Shown piece after piece: positions 29,742-38,945 of a DNA stretch of 64,000 bases; the first letter of the stretch is position 1, and each line of letters opens with the position of its first letter. The translations under genes were made by a program, and so were the position numbers. The notes below the pieces were generated by a model, which was not told the origin of the DNA, did no database searches, and worked only from the letters and a program-made list of their open reading frames with translations. The DNA is from Eriocheir sinensis (taxonomy: Eukaryota > Arthropoda > Malacostraca > Decapoda > Varunidae): contig NW_026111820.1 in NCBI RefSeq assembly GCF_024679095.1, positions 119,501 to 183,500 on the forward strand, read 5' to 3'.

Positions 29742-30775
29742 TTAACGTACCTTAGTACTGAAAAGATGATTCATATTATCATTTTGATCTCTGACGGTGT
29801 TTGAATATATTTTAAAGTTCGTAACTTGCGGTTGATCATTTTCCTGTTCTCTTCCAAAGTACAAAGTATTCGATATGGATTGAAGTAGCACAGGATTGTC
29901 GTTCAACAGTTTGATAACACCATGTCGTTTAATTTCGTTACTGGTCGTTAGAGTCATAGGTGCAATTCCATCGACGTTTCGACGTTGAGTGGCATCTATA
30001 CTTTCGAAGCCTTGAACTATGGTATCAATCACCCTCTTCAGCTTGTCGCCACTTACATTATAAGCCTGTGATCTAAAGATCGATTCGCTATTAGTGATCA
30101 ACTGATCCGCTTTGTTGAATCGTAAATTACCATGTTCGGGTAAAACCTTACCTTGTTTGTTCGGAAGAACAACCTGTTCTTCTAGGGATCTACGTAAGAT
30201 ATCAACGTCAATATTCCTCATGGAGTAGAGTCCGTTAAGACCGTCTTGAACACCACTTGAAATGGCTCCGAGCACCCCAAAGAATTCATATCGATGAGGA
30301 GAAACCAATGCATGAGTGGGGTCTCCCCCGTACCCTCTACTGATTAGGTCGCTACCTGCCACTACTCTCGCTACTTCGTCCCTGATAAAGTTCTGAGCCT
30401 TGTTGATGGTGTCGATGTGAGAGCGCAGGGTTTGCACCATGGAGGTGACGTTGCTTTGTTTTTGATTAGATGGATTATTAGAAAGAATATGTTTAAACAC
30501 AGTTGCAGATTTCTAAATACTCCCAGGAGTTCCATTAGTTTATCCCAAGCTTCCTTTAGTGGTTTCAACTCTGAGTTTAGGAATTGATCACCCACCGCTC
30601 TCAAAGCACTCTCGCTGATGATACCTTCTCCGAATTTATCATTGTTATTACCGCCATTGTCGCTACTGCCTTGGACAACTCCTGCGGTTTTCTGACGCTT
30701 GAGCATCGCCATCAACTCACCCTCGCTTGTAATAGGGTAACCATTGATGGAAGCCGCACCCAGAGGATTTTTCAT
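29742..30775 (-). CDS. gene in two overlapping frames joined by a TTTAAAC slippery site
   Basis: Frame 1 starts at ATG 30775 (MKNPLGAASINGYPITSEGE), and after about 95 codons becomes hydrophobic and unlikely until a stop at 30371. Frame 2 is the -1 frame. It opens just after a TAG near 30512, has no ATG at its start, and encodes about 250 protein-like residues to 29742. At 30497-30491 frame 1 reads TGT TTA AAC, giving T TTA AAC, the classical -1 slippery heptamer, and slipping there leads directly into the good part of frame 2. No stem-loop was obvious at the usual 5-9 nt distance. Decay is the alternative. The function is unknown. Confidence 0.55.
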
Positions 30776-30794
30776 TATGAAATCGGGGAGCAGT

Positions 30795-31103
30795 CTACCT
30801 TGTAAGATTGTATTTCAATTCTGACGTACGTCGTACGTAACCCCACAAACCGTTCTCTTTTTCATTACAGAGATAATTAGTACTGTAGTAAGGAAACATG
30901 TTAGCGAGGTTAGTGTGTCCCAGTTGAGCCACATCCATAGCGGAAGATAATTTGGCGTAAACTTCTTTGGAACCTTTCGAAAGAGTCTTGATGGTTTCTA
31001 GGGCCCATGTCGCTCCTGTAATACGACCTAGATGAGTACGTGTGCGGACATTCATGAGTCGGTGCTGACAAGCGGCCTGTTTACGATCCTGCTGAGACGT
31101 CAT
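30795..31103 (-). CDS. unrecognised 102-aa basic protein
   Basis: ATG at 31103, stop 19 bp before the next gene downstream. The N-terminus is basic and polar (MTSQQDRKQAACQHRLMNVR), then amphipathic helices. The frame is clean. It is the middle gene of a minus-strand cluster (31811 to 29742) with gaps of 11 and 19 bp, so it is probably expressed with its neighbours. No family is recognised. Confidence 0.6.
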   Translation of the reverse strand: MTSQQDRKQAACQHRLMNVRTRTHLGRITGATWALETIKTLSKGSKEVYAKLSSAMDVAQLGHTNLANMFPYYSTNYLCNEKENGLWGYVRRTSELKYNLTR

Positions 31104-31114
31104 CTTAAGAAAAT

Positions 31115-31811
31115 TTAACTGGTCTTTTCAGTGGGTATACGAGCTCCATTTCGGTGAATGGTATCGGTCGTGCAATCTAATCTGTTGACGATCTTAGAAT
31201 CACCCAAGACTCCAAAGTTAGTGAGATCGTTCAACAATAATTGATTACAAAGAACTTCACTCAACCAACTATTTCGAGGATTAATAGCAGAGTCTGTCCA
31301 TTGAAGCCCTAATACACGAATCTTGATCCACACGGCCAAAATGGCCATGTCGCCTACACTCATAGCTCTGTCATTTTTTTGATCGTCTTGTATGAGTGTG
31401 AACACCAATCGCATGGGTGAGGCCATGAAATAATCCAATGTGTCCCTGCATAAGTCATGATCTGCTCCATCACCTAAGTTAGATGATGTTGCAACATCAT
31501 CTTCACCGCCGCCGCGAACGTTCGCTGCATCATCTTCACCGCCGCTGCGAACGTTCGCTGCATCAATAGTAGCAGCACGCTGCTCGCTTTTTTCTCCGTA
31601 ACCCTCACCCACACCCACTTTCAGGTAATGCTCCACACTCTGCTCCTCCGAAATTTGGAGGTGAAGTTGTAAAACCACCACTTTTTGACTTTGTTCCAAA
31701 CCCCGACTTATTATCCTGTGACATTATTGTTGTTGCTGTTCTTACAGGTTCGGATGATTCTTCTTGAAAATCCATAAGATCATTAGTAGTTCCAGATTTA
31801 GTATCAGCCAT
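31115..31811 (-). pseudogene. gene in two frames (+1 shift), Gly/Asp repeat
   Basis: Frame 1 starts MADTKSGTTNDLMDFQEESS at 31811 and stops at 31605. Frame 2 (+1) overlaps it by about 115 nt, has no ATG, and runs to 31115. It contains a duplicated AANVR.GGEDD unit encoded by a tandem 36-bp repeat, then a folded-looking domain (MSVGDMAILAVWIKIRVLGL). The likely product is ~230 aa, either through a +1 shift or broken by an indel. It is the first gene of the minus-strand cluster. The function is unknown. Confidence 0.45.
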
Positions 31812-31938
31812 GTTCAGAGTTCTGTTAAGAGACCAGAAGACAGAGAGGATATGATGACTCTGCTGTATCCGCGGCGGTTTAAATAGGATCTAGACTGCTG
31901 CTGGTGGCGGTGCCTAGCGGTGGTGACGTATTAGATGC

Positions 31939-32433
31939 TCAGAACATCGATACACGAGTGAATAACTTATATCCGTTGTGTCCAACTACAATTTTGTACA
32001 TACCAATAGGTACATGCAATAAATTATTTATAAGTGGTTTGGAATCGTCACAGTAGATTGGTCCAGTTTCAATATAAGAAACAACCGTTGGATTATTAGT
32101 CACAAATTCACGCGTTTCGCGTTCTACAATCTTCCAGTTTATATTGTTGTGTATCTGCGGTTGAGGTACTACATTACAAATCTGAAAAGTGGCGAGTCTT
32201 TCACTTGCTAACAAAAAGTCAGCCACTGGAGCTAGATGTCCTTTGACGAGTTTATCTGACTTGAAAGCTTGGCGATAAGCACGTTTAAAGTCGTTGACTT
32301 TACCCAGTGCTTGACGACACGATCGCCAATTCGATGTACGAGTATACGTGTCATCAACATCTGTGTACGACACAGTGGGAAGGTGTCTTACCCATCGCGT
32401 TCTGTTTCTGAGTTGGTCCCAATTCACTGCCAT
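31939..32433 (-). CDS. unrecognised 164-aa protein
   Basis: ATG at 32433, clean frame, rich in Arg, Trp and Asn (MAVNWDQLRNRTRWVRHL). There is no membrane segment or known motif. Its start codon coincides with the beginning of the opposite-strand gene at about 32438, so both would have to be driven from within each other. 31812-31938 is a GC-richer spacer with no gene seen. Confidence 0.6.
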   Translation of the reverse strand: MAVNWDQLRNRTRWVRHLPTVSYTDVDDTYTRTSNWRSCRQALGKVNDFKRAYRQAFKSDKLVKGHLAPVADFLLASERLATFQICNVVPQPQIHNNINWKIVERETREFVTNNPTVVSYIETGPIYCDDSKPLINNLLHVPIGMYKIVVGHNGYKLFTRVSMF

Positions 32434-32437
32434 AACA

Positions 32438-32830
32438 TTGAAGCTTCAGGTGTGGAGCGGTGGAGATCCTGTAGTAGAAGGAAAATCTTCAGACCCGACC
32501 AAAAATTCACGCTTGTTGAGATTGGATGTACGTCACGGAGGTTCAGCCAGTGTTGTGCCAGACGGGAGACTATTGGCTGTCATTTACGATCAGAGGACGA
32601 ACGTAGTGATGGCAACGAAATATTTAGATTTGAAATGGACAATAGACACAGTTAATATAATTGACAAACTAAAAAAGATCGACACGGAAGCTAACAGTCT
32701 TGAAGACAATGTATGGAACCGTTACTTGTTTGACAACAACAATTTACTCTTCCTTTGCGTTCAATTGCCTAAATATGAAGATTTCGGAAATGTATTGGAT
32801 TCAGATCACCCGGAGGATTTTAAACAATAG
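32438..32830 (+). CDS. unrecognised ~130-aa protein, no ATG start
   Basis: A frame that looks coding (LKLQVWSGGDPVVEGK..., LLFLCVQLPKYEDFG) ends at 32830. No ATG precedes the coding-like part. Codons further upstream (from a GTG at 32348) overlap the divergent gene and look like shadow. A TTG at 32438 is the nearest start-like codon. Either a non-ATG start is used or the 5' end was altered. The function is unknown. Confidence 0.4.
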   Translation: MKLQVWSGGDPVVEGKSSDPTKNSRLLRLDVRHGGSASVVPDGRLLAVIYDQRTNVVMATKYLDLKWTIDTVNIIDKLKKIDTEANSLEDNVWNRYLFDNNNLLFLCVQLPKYEDFGNVLDSDHPEDFKQ

Positions 32831-32923
32831 AAAGATTAAAGACACATCCAAGAATTATATTGAGGATACGACAAATACACCGCCGTCTTTATCCCCAATT
32901 GAGAGACCAAAGACACCAGGAGG

Positions 32924-33812
32924 ATGTTTTCAGAGGACACGGGATTCGAAGAACCGTTGAGTCCTTACGATATATTTGGTTTCATGCGCAGAGGTGTCGC
33001 TTCGTCAAGTGCAAGTGCAGATTATGATTCACCTTTCGCATCACGAACGACTTCTCCGCCATCGGTCAGAAACAAATAAGAAATCATCAACTACAAAAGA
33101 ATTTCGCAGCAAACGACGACACCGCCGAGATTTAGAAGACGTCCAAGAAAAAAGAAGCTGGTCAACAAAAGATCAACAGAAAAGACCAAGACTCGAATCT
33201 GACAAAAAAGAAAATAGTGAAAGAAGAAGTAGTAGTAAACCAAGTGTAAGTAATCCCAAAACTGTTTTGAATGGAGATAAAGGTGTTTCTAAATCGTATC
33301 ATAGAGATAGCATTATATCTCATGATGCACCGTTTAAAAAATTATCGCGTCGTAAATCCCAAAAACTTTGGCAGTTATTTAACGACGCCGAAAAACCTGT
33401 AACTCCCAGGAAGGAAGCCTTCCTACCGTCATCTTCTCAATCAACACAACGACGACGTTTAACCCCCGATTACAGCATGTTTCTCGAGAAAAAAAATCTA
33501 CTATCTATTCCTCCTTCCCCTCCTTCGTCACGTCCACTCGTCCCTAATCAGCAGGTAATATCACCGTCTGTTAGTAAAAATCTGTCTGTCCGTCAAAATA
33601 TAATTTCTAAAATTTCAAGCAGACATATGCTTGTTAATGATAGTTCAATAACAGTCTATTTTTCTACCGTCGTGGGTTTGATCTCCGACATCATTTTCTT
33701 CAACACTCGTATGACTCTTACCGATAAACCATTGGGAGTGTTTCCCATAATCGTCAAAACAATGTTTTTTGGAATTCTAGCAGGGACAGAAATTTGTTGT
33801 CGTCATAATTGA
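32924..33812 (+). pseudogene. basic Ser/Arg-rich protein, broken by a +1 shift
   Basis: ATG 32924 opens a 51-codon frame (MFSEDTGFEEPLSPYDIFGF) that stops at 33077. The +1 frame, which is poor before that point, then encodes a Lys/Arg/Ser-rich region (RSKRRHRRDLEDVQEKRSW, RRKSQKLWQLF), a Pro/Ser stretch, and more hydrophobic residues to 33812. The basic content suggests nucleic-acid or capsid association (inference). Its 3' end overlaps the convergent gene at 33754, and codons there look like shadow of that gene, so the true end may be earlier. Confidence 0.45.
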
Positions 33813-34272
33813 TATCCATCAAAGATAGAGCCACGTTCTGTAATAACTGTTGGTCTTCAACACAGGCTGATGATTTGACTTCAGCGATTCTCCGAATGAA
33901 TTTACCGTAGGAACCGATCATGTAAGATATGTTGTTTAATTTCTTTTCAATGTACGTTGTAATGCCTTGGCTATTAAGTATAAAATTATCTAGGCGAATT
34001 AGTTTGTCTTGCCACTCCAAGATTTTGTTAGTTCTTATCTTGGTTTTAACGAGACGTCTGGTGAAAATCAGCGGTGTAAAATTGGTTTGGTTGTCGTTTC
34101 TCAGTTTTCCGTTTGACTTGATATCAAACCATGAGAATATGGAAGGTGGATGAGTATGGTTAAACAACAGACCCATGTTAGTATTGTTTATCATCGGTTT
34201 AACTTCTACATTAATTGTATCTCGTGAGAGTTTACTAATGTGAATGTAACCTTCCGAGTCGTATATCTTCAT
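33754..34272 (-). CDS. unrecognised 172-aa protein
   Basis: ATG at 34272 (MKIYDSEGYIHISKLSRDTI), clean frame to 33754. The first part is beta-rich, the second helical (NKILEWQDKLIRLDNFILNS). It contains two Cys and no membrane segment. It is convergent with and overlaps the preceding plus-strand gene by up to 59 bp. The function is unknown. Confidence 0.6.
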   Translation of the reverse strand: MKIYDSEGYIHISKLSRDTINVEVKPMINNTNMGLLFNHTHPPSIFSWFDIKSNGKLRNDNQTNFTPLIFTRRLVKTKIRTNKILEWQDKLIRLDNFILNSQGITTYIEKKLNNISYMIGSYGKFIRRIAEVKSSACVEDQQLLQNVALSLMDINYDDNKFLSLLEFQKTLF

Positions 34273-34399
34273 CCGTTAGATTTCCTACACCTCTGTTGTT
34301 ACAGATCCTGAACTCTTTAAAACCACTCTTGATTCTAAAATAGGAAATAGGAAATGAACGATTGACTTAACACTCTATTCCATAAGTTCAGCCATATTG

Positions 34400-35131
34400 T
34401 TAAGTGACACTTGCATGTTTCACAAAAACTTGTTCGTTAAATGTGACCGTAGTTCTGGTGATTGGGTAAAACGTATAATCTTGTTGAGTTGTGAGACTGT
34501 AGTTGGTCAGGGTTTCAATTAGCGACAGATCTGTGATGTGAATCGGGTTAGATGTCAGCGGTGATGGGAGTGGTATTGAGTATCCCAAGAAGTCTGATGT
34601 CTTAAAGTGAATCTTAACATCGTTCAATAAATGTGCGTTGTAAAAAGTAATTTCGTTGTTCAAGTTGATTAAGTCGTCATGCATGATACCAGGAGGAATA
34701 TAACACGCTCCAATAGAAGTTGAAAATAAGGAATAGCTTGGAGGTGTTCCTAAATTTCGGACGAGCGTTAACGTCCTTTGCTCTTTAGGTTTTAAAATGA
34801 ACATCGAAAGAGTAAAAGGGGTGATAGTGCATTCCTTCCATTCTATTGGAAACTTGTCTAAAAGGACACCGATGTAAGGTCGAGTTAATCTAGCATAACG
34901 AACACTTCTTCTACTAGCGTTGTAAATGTGAATTCTGTTATCTCCCTCCGAACAACACGGCCCGGCATACTCCGATCCTGGTAAGACCATCATTTCCTTA
35001 TCGTTGACATTCGTTGAAAACGTACCACACATTACATAACGAGCATTAGTAAAAGTTTTTCTCTTAAAGCCTATTCGTCGAATATGTGTTTGAATCGTCG
35101 CTATACCGCCGTTGTCAGTTATCATCATCAA
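34400..35131 (-). CDS. unrecognised 243-aa beta-rich protein
   Basis: The frame begins with three consecutive ATG codons at 35131, the first overlapping the stop of the upstream 74-aa frame (ATGA). The composition is beta-rich with many Thr/Ile/Leu, a CC pair (GPCCSEGDN), and no membrane helix, consistent with a structural protein. It may instead be the larger part of one gene with the upstream 74 codons, separated by an indel. The function is unknown. 34273-34399 shows no gene. Confidence 0.55.
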   Translation of the reverse strand: MMMITDNGGIATIQTHIRRIGFKRKTFTNARYVMCGTFSTNVNDKEMMVLPGSEYAGPCCSEGDNRIHIYNASRRSVRYARLTRPYIGVLLDKFPIEWKECTITPFTLSMFILKPKEQRTLTLVRNLGTPPSYSLFSTSIGACYIPPGIMHDDLINLNNEITFYNAHLLNDVKIHFKTSDFLGYSIPLPSPLTSNPIHITDLSLIETLTNYSLTTQQDYTFYPITRTTVTFNEQVFVKHASVT

Positions 35132-35352
35132 CCGAGGTCTACCAACGCTCGTGTCGATTCTGTATAAGGTAATTTCTCACTGACCAGAGTAGTAGAAGTA
35201 CGAGAATGTGTTAAGGCAGGTACGTTCAATTTACTGCTCCTGTAGATTTCTATGTCGGTCACACGAATTTGAGCGTGCATGTTTATATTATCATCGACAT
35301 AACGCTCTCCGTACTCCCTTTCGAATTCCTCGTCGGTTAGAAACGACGCCAT
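35128..35352 (-). CDS. unrecognised 74-aa protein upstream of the 243-aa gene
   Basis: ATG at 35352 (MASFLTDEEFEREYGERYVD), acidic N-terminus, stop at 35128 overlapping the next start by 4 nt. The sequence looks coding. Either a small gene coupled by stop-start overlap or the N-terminus of a single ~315-aa protein. It is divergent from the plus-strand gene starting at 35447, with a 94-bp gap. Confidence 0.5.
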   Translation of the reverse strand: MASFLTDEEFEREYGERYVDDNINMHAQIRVTDIEIYRSSKLNVPALTHSRTSTTLVSEKLPYTESTRALVDLG

Positions 35353-35446
35353 ACTGTGAAGAATTCAAAATAAAGCTTCGTCGAATAACAATTAAGAATT
35401 TAAACCTACACAAGCCATAAGCCAGCGGAGGGATATTGAATTAAAC

Positions 35447-36184
35447 ATGTCAACAAATAACAAGAACCAACTCTCCCAACCCAACAGATTGAGTGCTGGT
35501 GGTTTGATCTTACCTAATCGGTTTGTCGTCAATCCTCATCAAGGAGCTGGAGAATTGGTAGCATTTCGTTACGCTGGAGGCACAACTCCCCAACACTTAG
35601 TGTTCCCAGTAGGATCTTCTAAGATCAATTGGTTGACTCTAGTCAGGGGTTCCATTCGTTTTGGACAGGCTCTAACTCGATCGAAAAATTTACCCAACGG
35701 TCCATTAGACCCTAGTATTCGATTGGACGCTCTAGAACTGAAACGTCTTCGTTTCTGGCGAAGTTTAGATTTTATCAGCGAATGTTGCAGATCGTCGGGA
35801 ATGACTCGTTACGAACCTTTTGCTATTGGTTGCGGTCTGTACGACCGGGAAGCTTTAAACCTGCATCCTAAAAGTGTTCACGAACGTAGTATCTTGTACT
35901 TGGGTGATCATTTTTCGCGTAACAACACGCTATTAAGTGACATGGTCCACACCCGGGATTTATGGCTCCTACCTGACGCTGTGTATCAGAATCGAAACGA
36001 CATTATCCGTCGGGTACTGGAAGCAGAAGAGAAGAGCGCTGCTTTGGATTGGGAAGACGCATTACAGCACAACCGAACGAGATTTGAAGGAGACGAATTG
36101 GACGCCTCGTCGATTATTGAATCGTCCGTGTTAAATTATCGAAGAGAGGGAGTCGGTAGGTTAAGAAAGAACCGACTGATATAA
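35447..36184 (+). CDS. unrecognised 245-aa protein, possibly N-terminal half of a longer one
   Basis: ATG 35447 (MSTNNKNQLSQPNRLSAGGL), no membrane segment, rich in Arg and Leu. The next plus-strand frame opens at 36180, inside this gene's last codons, without an ATG for 46 codons. A single extra base near 36178-36184 would explain the break, giving one protein of ~540 aa. No motif is recognised. Confidence 0.55.
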   Translation: MSTNNKNQLSQPNRLSAGGLILPNRFVVNPHQGAGELVAFRYAGGTTPQHLVFPVGSSKINWLTLVRGSIRFGQALTRSKNLPNGPLDPSIRLDALELKRLRFWRSLDFISECCRSSGMTRYEPFAIGCGLYDREALNLHPKSVHERSILYLGDHFSRNNTLLSDMVHTRDLWLLPDAVYQNRNDIIRRVLEAEEKSAALDWEDALQHNRTRFEGDELDASSIIESSVLNYRREGVGRLRKNRLI

Positions 36185-37079
36185 TTCGCCAAATTACGTT
36201 CTCACTAAAGAACAGAGAGACAGTCTCTGTGCAACTTTCGTACATCCCAACGAAGGAACATCTCAATCTTTCATTGACGCCTTAATCATTTCTCCCTGTA
36301 GAACTGGAGTGTATGAAATGTTGCATTCGTTATTAAAGATTATTAATTTTAGCATTTTGAACACGATTGGTTATGATGCTCATCGCATCATGATGTTCAA
36401 AATATTCGTACCGGCTTTACTGGCCGTATTCCTAAGTAACGGGGGTTTAGGAGACGTGTTCGAGAACGGTGCTTTTCAACTCAAGTTGTTTCACGACCAA
36501 TCTGGAAAGACGACCATTGGCAGCATACTTGAACGCAGCGCCATGCGCGCTGATGCAAACAGGCAATCCAAGAACTATGCCAAGTACGATTCAGCTACGT
36601 TAAACGGTGAGTTGACAGAGTCATCCGCTGATCTCCCGCTGGCTATTAACATTGGAGTGAGTCTAAAGAAATGTGAATACGAAAAAAAGATTTTGAACAT
36701 GGTTAATGACAACATCATTAAAATAGCATTGAGTAAAGAAAAAGTGGCATTACAACAAAGACGAGCTAGGAGAATATTGAAACGCAGAAAGTTGTCATCT
36801 GACACCGACTCAAAATGTTACCACTCTAAAAAGACCCGAACGAACGTTAGTAACGAATTAGAGGAAATCGAAGATGAGATGGACGAAGAAGAGTATAATG
36901 AAGATTGTACTAATGCAGAAGATATAGAAGAGGAAGATCAACCAGATTGCTGTAGTAGTAGAGATGTCGAGGAGGGATGGATATCTGAGAGGAAGAGATG
37001 TTCGGATCCATCAAAGATTTGTGGTTGTGTAATAGTGGTATTCATCCTATCGATCAAGCCGAACTCTTTAAAAAATTAA
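36180..37079 (+). CDS. acidic-tailed protein lacking its own start
   Basis: It is open from 36180 with coding-like residues (NSPNYVLTKEQRDSLCATF) well before the first ATG at 36318. The middle part contains FHDQSGKTTIGS, which is not a full Walker A motif. The end has a basic helix (QQRRARRILKRRK) and then a very acidic stretch (EIEDEMDEEEYNEDCTNAED) with CC. It is probably the continuation of the preceding gene. The last ~80 nt overlap the next frame, so one of the two ends is affected by an indel. Confidence 0.45.
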   Translation, partial: YNSPNYVLTKEQRDSLCATFVHPNEGTSQSFIDALIISPCRTGVYEMLHSLLKIINFSILNTIGYDAHRIMMFKIFVPALLAVFLSNGGLGDVFENGAFQLKLFHDQSGKTTIGSILERSAMRADANRQSKNYAKYDSATLNGELTESSADLPLAINIGVSLKKCEYEKKILNMVNDNIIKIALSKEKVALQQRRARRILKRRKLSSDTDSKCYHSKKTRTNVSNELEEIEDEMDEEEYNEDCTNAEDIEEEDQPDCCSSRDVEEGWISERKRCSDPSKICGCVIVVFILSIKPNSLKN

Positions 37080-37279
37080 CTTTCAGAAATTATAACAAGT
37101 TATGGTTGCTCATGTTTGCAAGGGCTATTGAAGTATTTCGAAAATGGTGTGTTCTGACACCTTCTGTTGATCAGGCCTTCTTTTCTGTTAAGTTTAATCA
37201 TACTGTGTCACAGATTCACGACTACAATGCTCCAACTATGGTTCGCCATGCTAAATTTGTTTCTTCGGGTTACAATTAA
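36998..37279 (+). pseudogene. 93-codon frame, 3' cut by rearrangement
   Basis: ATG 36998 inside the preceding frame's acidic end. It encodes LFKKLTFRNYNKLWLLMFAR and similar protein-like sequence, and stops at 37279 within sequence belonging to the 3' end of the minus-strand gene. TTCTTCGGGTTACAATTAAT at this edge recurs at 46250-46270. The product may be the true C-terminus of the upstream gene in a shifted frame. The function is unknown. Confidence 0.4.
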
Positions 37280-38515
37280 TATTGAAAATATTATCATAGT
37301 TCAACACGGTTTCTTCGGGAATGTAGTCACCCAACATAGAGTCGTAAACAATCTTCGATGCATTGTATACTTCAGGTTTGTAACTTTCCAAAGCTGCTGC
37401 ATCCGATGTATTAAAAAACTGCACAAATTCAGATTGCATTCCAAGATAAAATTGGAGAGTTAATCTGCAAACGTTAGCCTTTACCATTGAAAAGACACTA
37501 GGACAGAGCAACAACACATCGATATTCCATCCCTTCGATTTTAAAAAGTTCTTATACAGAATGTAAAACAAATACAGAGTCGAAAAGGTTGCATTCTCGT
37601 TAGTGTGGAAACTCTTATTTAAATTTAATTTGATTTGAGATAAATAATCATACATCAATATTGCATTAGTGGTAAATTTTTTGTAGTATCCTTTCCAAAG
37701 AAGAGATCGAGTACATTGTTTGGTTCAAGCGTTTCTAACCGATACATCGGATTGGTGATAATTTCATCACCAAGAGAGATTTGGGTGTCTTCAGATATCC
37801 AGATAGAGGATGGATCTGATGGACCATAAGCAGGCCCGAGCTCAGAACTATAAGACTCATTGATGACACCAGCTGTTGAGTACTGTACAGATTGGGCAAT
37901 TAAAATACACGAGAAGGGGCCTGCCGATCCAGTGCTATAGTGTAGAGAATATTCACACGATTCCTGAGTATTGAGTACAGCCGACGTGTACTGATTACTA
38001 TTACCTTCCACAGTCAAATACATGAACCTGTAAGCTGGTGTGTCAACGACTGTCGGACACAGAGGTACACCCGCCTGCTGATCCTCGAGATAATCAGATT
38101 GCACTAGCAATGTAATGAAAAGTATAGCATTGGTGGAGTTAATAGTGATTAACTTATAAACTCCACCACCTAGTGACTGCACACGCACGTCCAATCGAGC
38201 AGTATTTTAATATCATACATTGACAAGTCATCTTCTAATCTTCTCATACTGATAGGTATGTTTCCATGATGGTCAGTTGCTACTACGTTAGTTAATTCCT
38301 TCGACCAAGTTAGACACACTTTACCATATCGGTTAGGATAATAATTGCTTTCTAGACCTTTTGGTCCACGCAAACCGATTTCACCTTGAGGACCTGTGAA
38401 ACCCATCACTCCCTGAGGCCCTTGTGGTCCATTCAAACCCCGTTCTCCTGGGTCTCCCTTAAGACCTTGTGGACCTTGTGGACCTTGTGGCCGGTCATTA
38501 CTTGCAAGGAACGTT
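37251..38515 (-). pseudogene. collagen-like protein gene, 5' truncated and frameshifted
   Basis: From about 38490 the minus strand encodes ~15 Gly-X-Y triplets ([16 protein letters not shown]...), then a globular domain. Frames change near 38190 (stop at 38170; next frame 38194-37655) and near 37680 (next frame 37658-37251). The collagen start is missing: the frame opens after a TGA near 38515, where another gene fragment begins. WSSV is known to encode a collagen-like protein, but similarity of the C-terminal domain was not assessed. The last ~480 bp are duplicated at 46260-46722, where the second break is absent. Confidence 0.6.
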
Positions 38516-38945
38516 CAGCCCTCGCACCCTCAAAGAGGAAACGGGTAAGACACTCGGCTACCCTTGCACTGGCGCCTTGTCCCAATACATGACGTTGATG
38601 GTACCAAAACCCACTGGCGTCCAATCGCACTCGCACGTAACCCGCGAAGAAATCTTAGGCTATGTCGAATTAGTTTTGCAAAATAAACACAACCTCATCG
38701 ATTACTTTTCGTCTCTAGGAAAACAAGAGACGTGCAACTGTACTTGTGATGTGTTCTGTCCTGTCTTGCACGCCAACGGCAGAGACGGACCTGTCGCAGC
38801 TGTACCCAGTCGCGGAAATAGACACAGTCAATTTCAAGTATTGAACCGATCATCTTTATTGACGAGAACCTGTAATATATCATTTTGGCAATCTCTGAAC
38901 AAGTTACGAGAGCACGTTATCCAGATAAAGAAAGGGTTCCCGTAA
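38502..38945 (+). pseudogene. Cys-containing gene fragment between two breakpoints
   Basis: Plus-strand residues from about 38502 to 38835 look like protein ([39 protein letters not shown]). The upstream codons are the off-frame of the collagen repeat, and the downstream part overlaps the helicase fragment on the other strand. It therefore appears to be an internal piece without its own start or stop. The CNCTCDVFC cluster could be a metal or disulfide site. No family is recognised. Confidence 0.35.

Noticed and set aside
36490..36520. possible Walker A motif (DQSGKTT)
   Set aside because: The glycine expected five residues before GKT is missing, and no Walker B motif was seen downstream.
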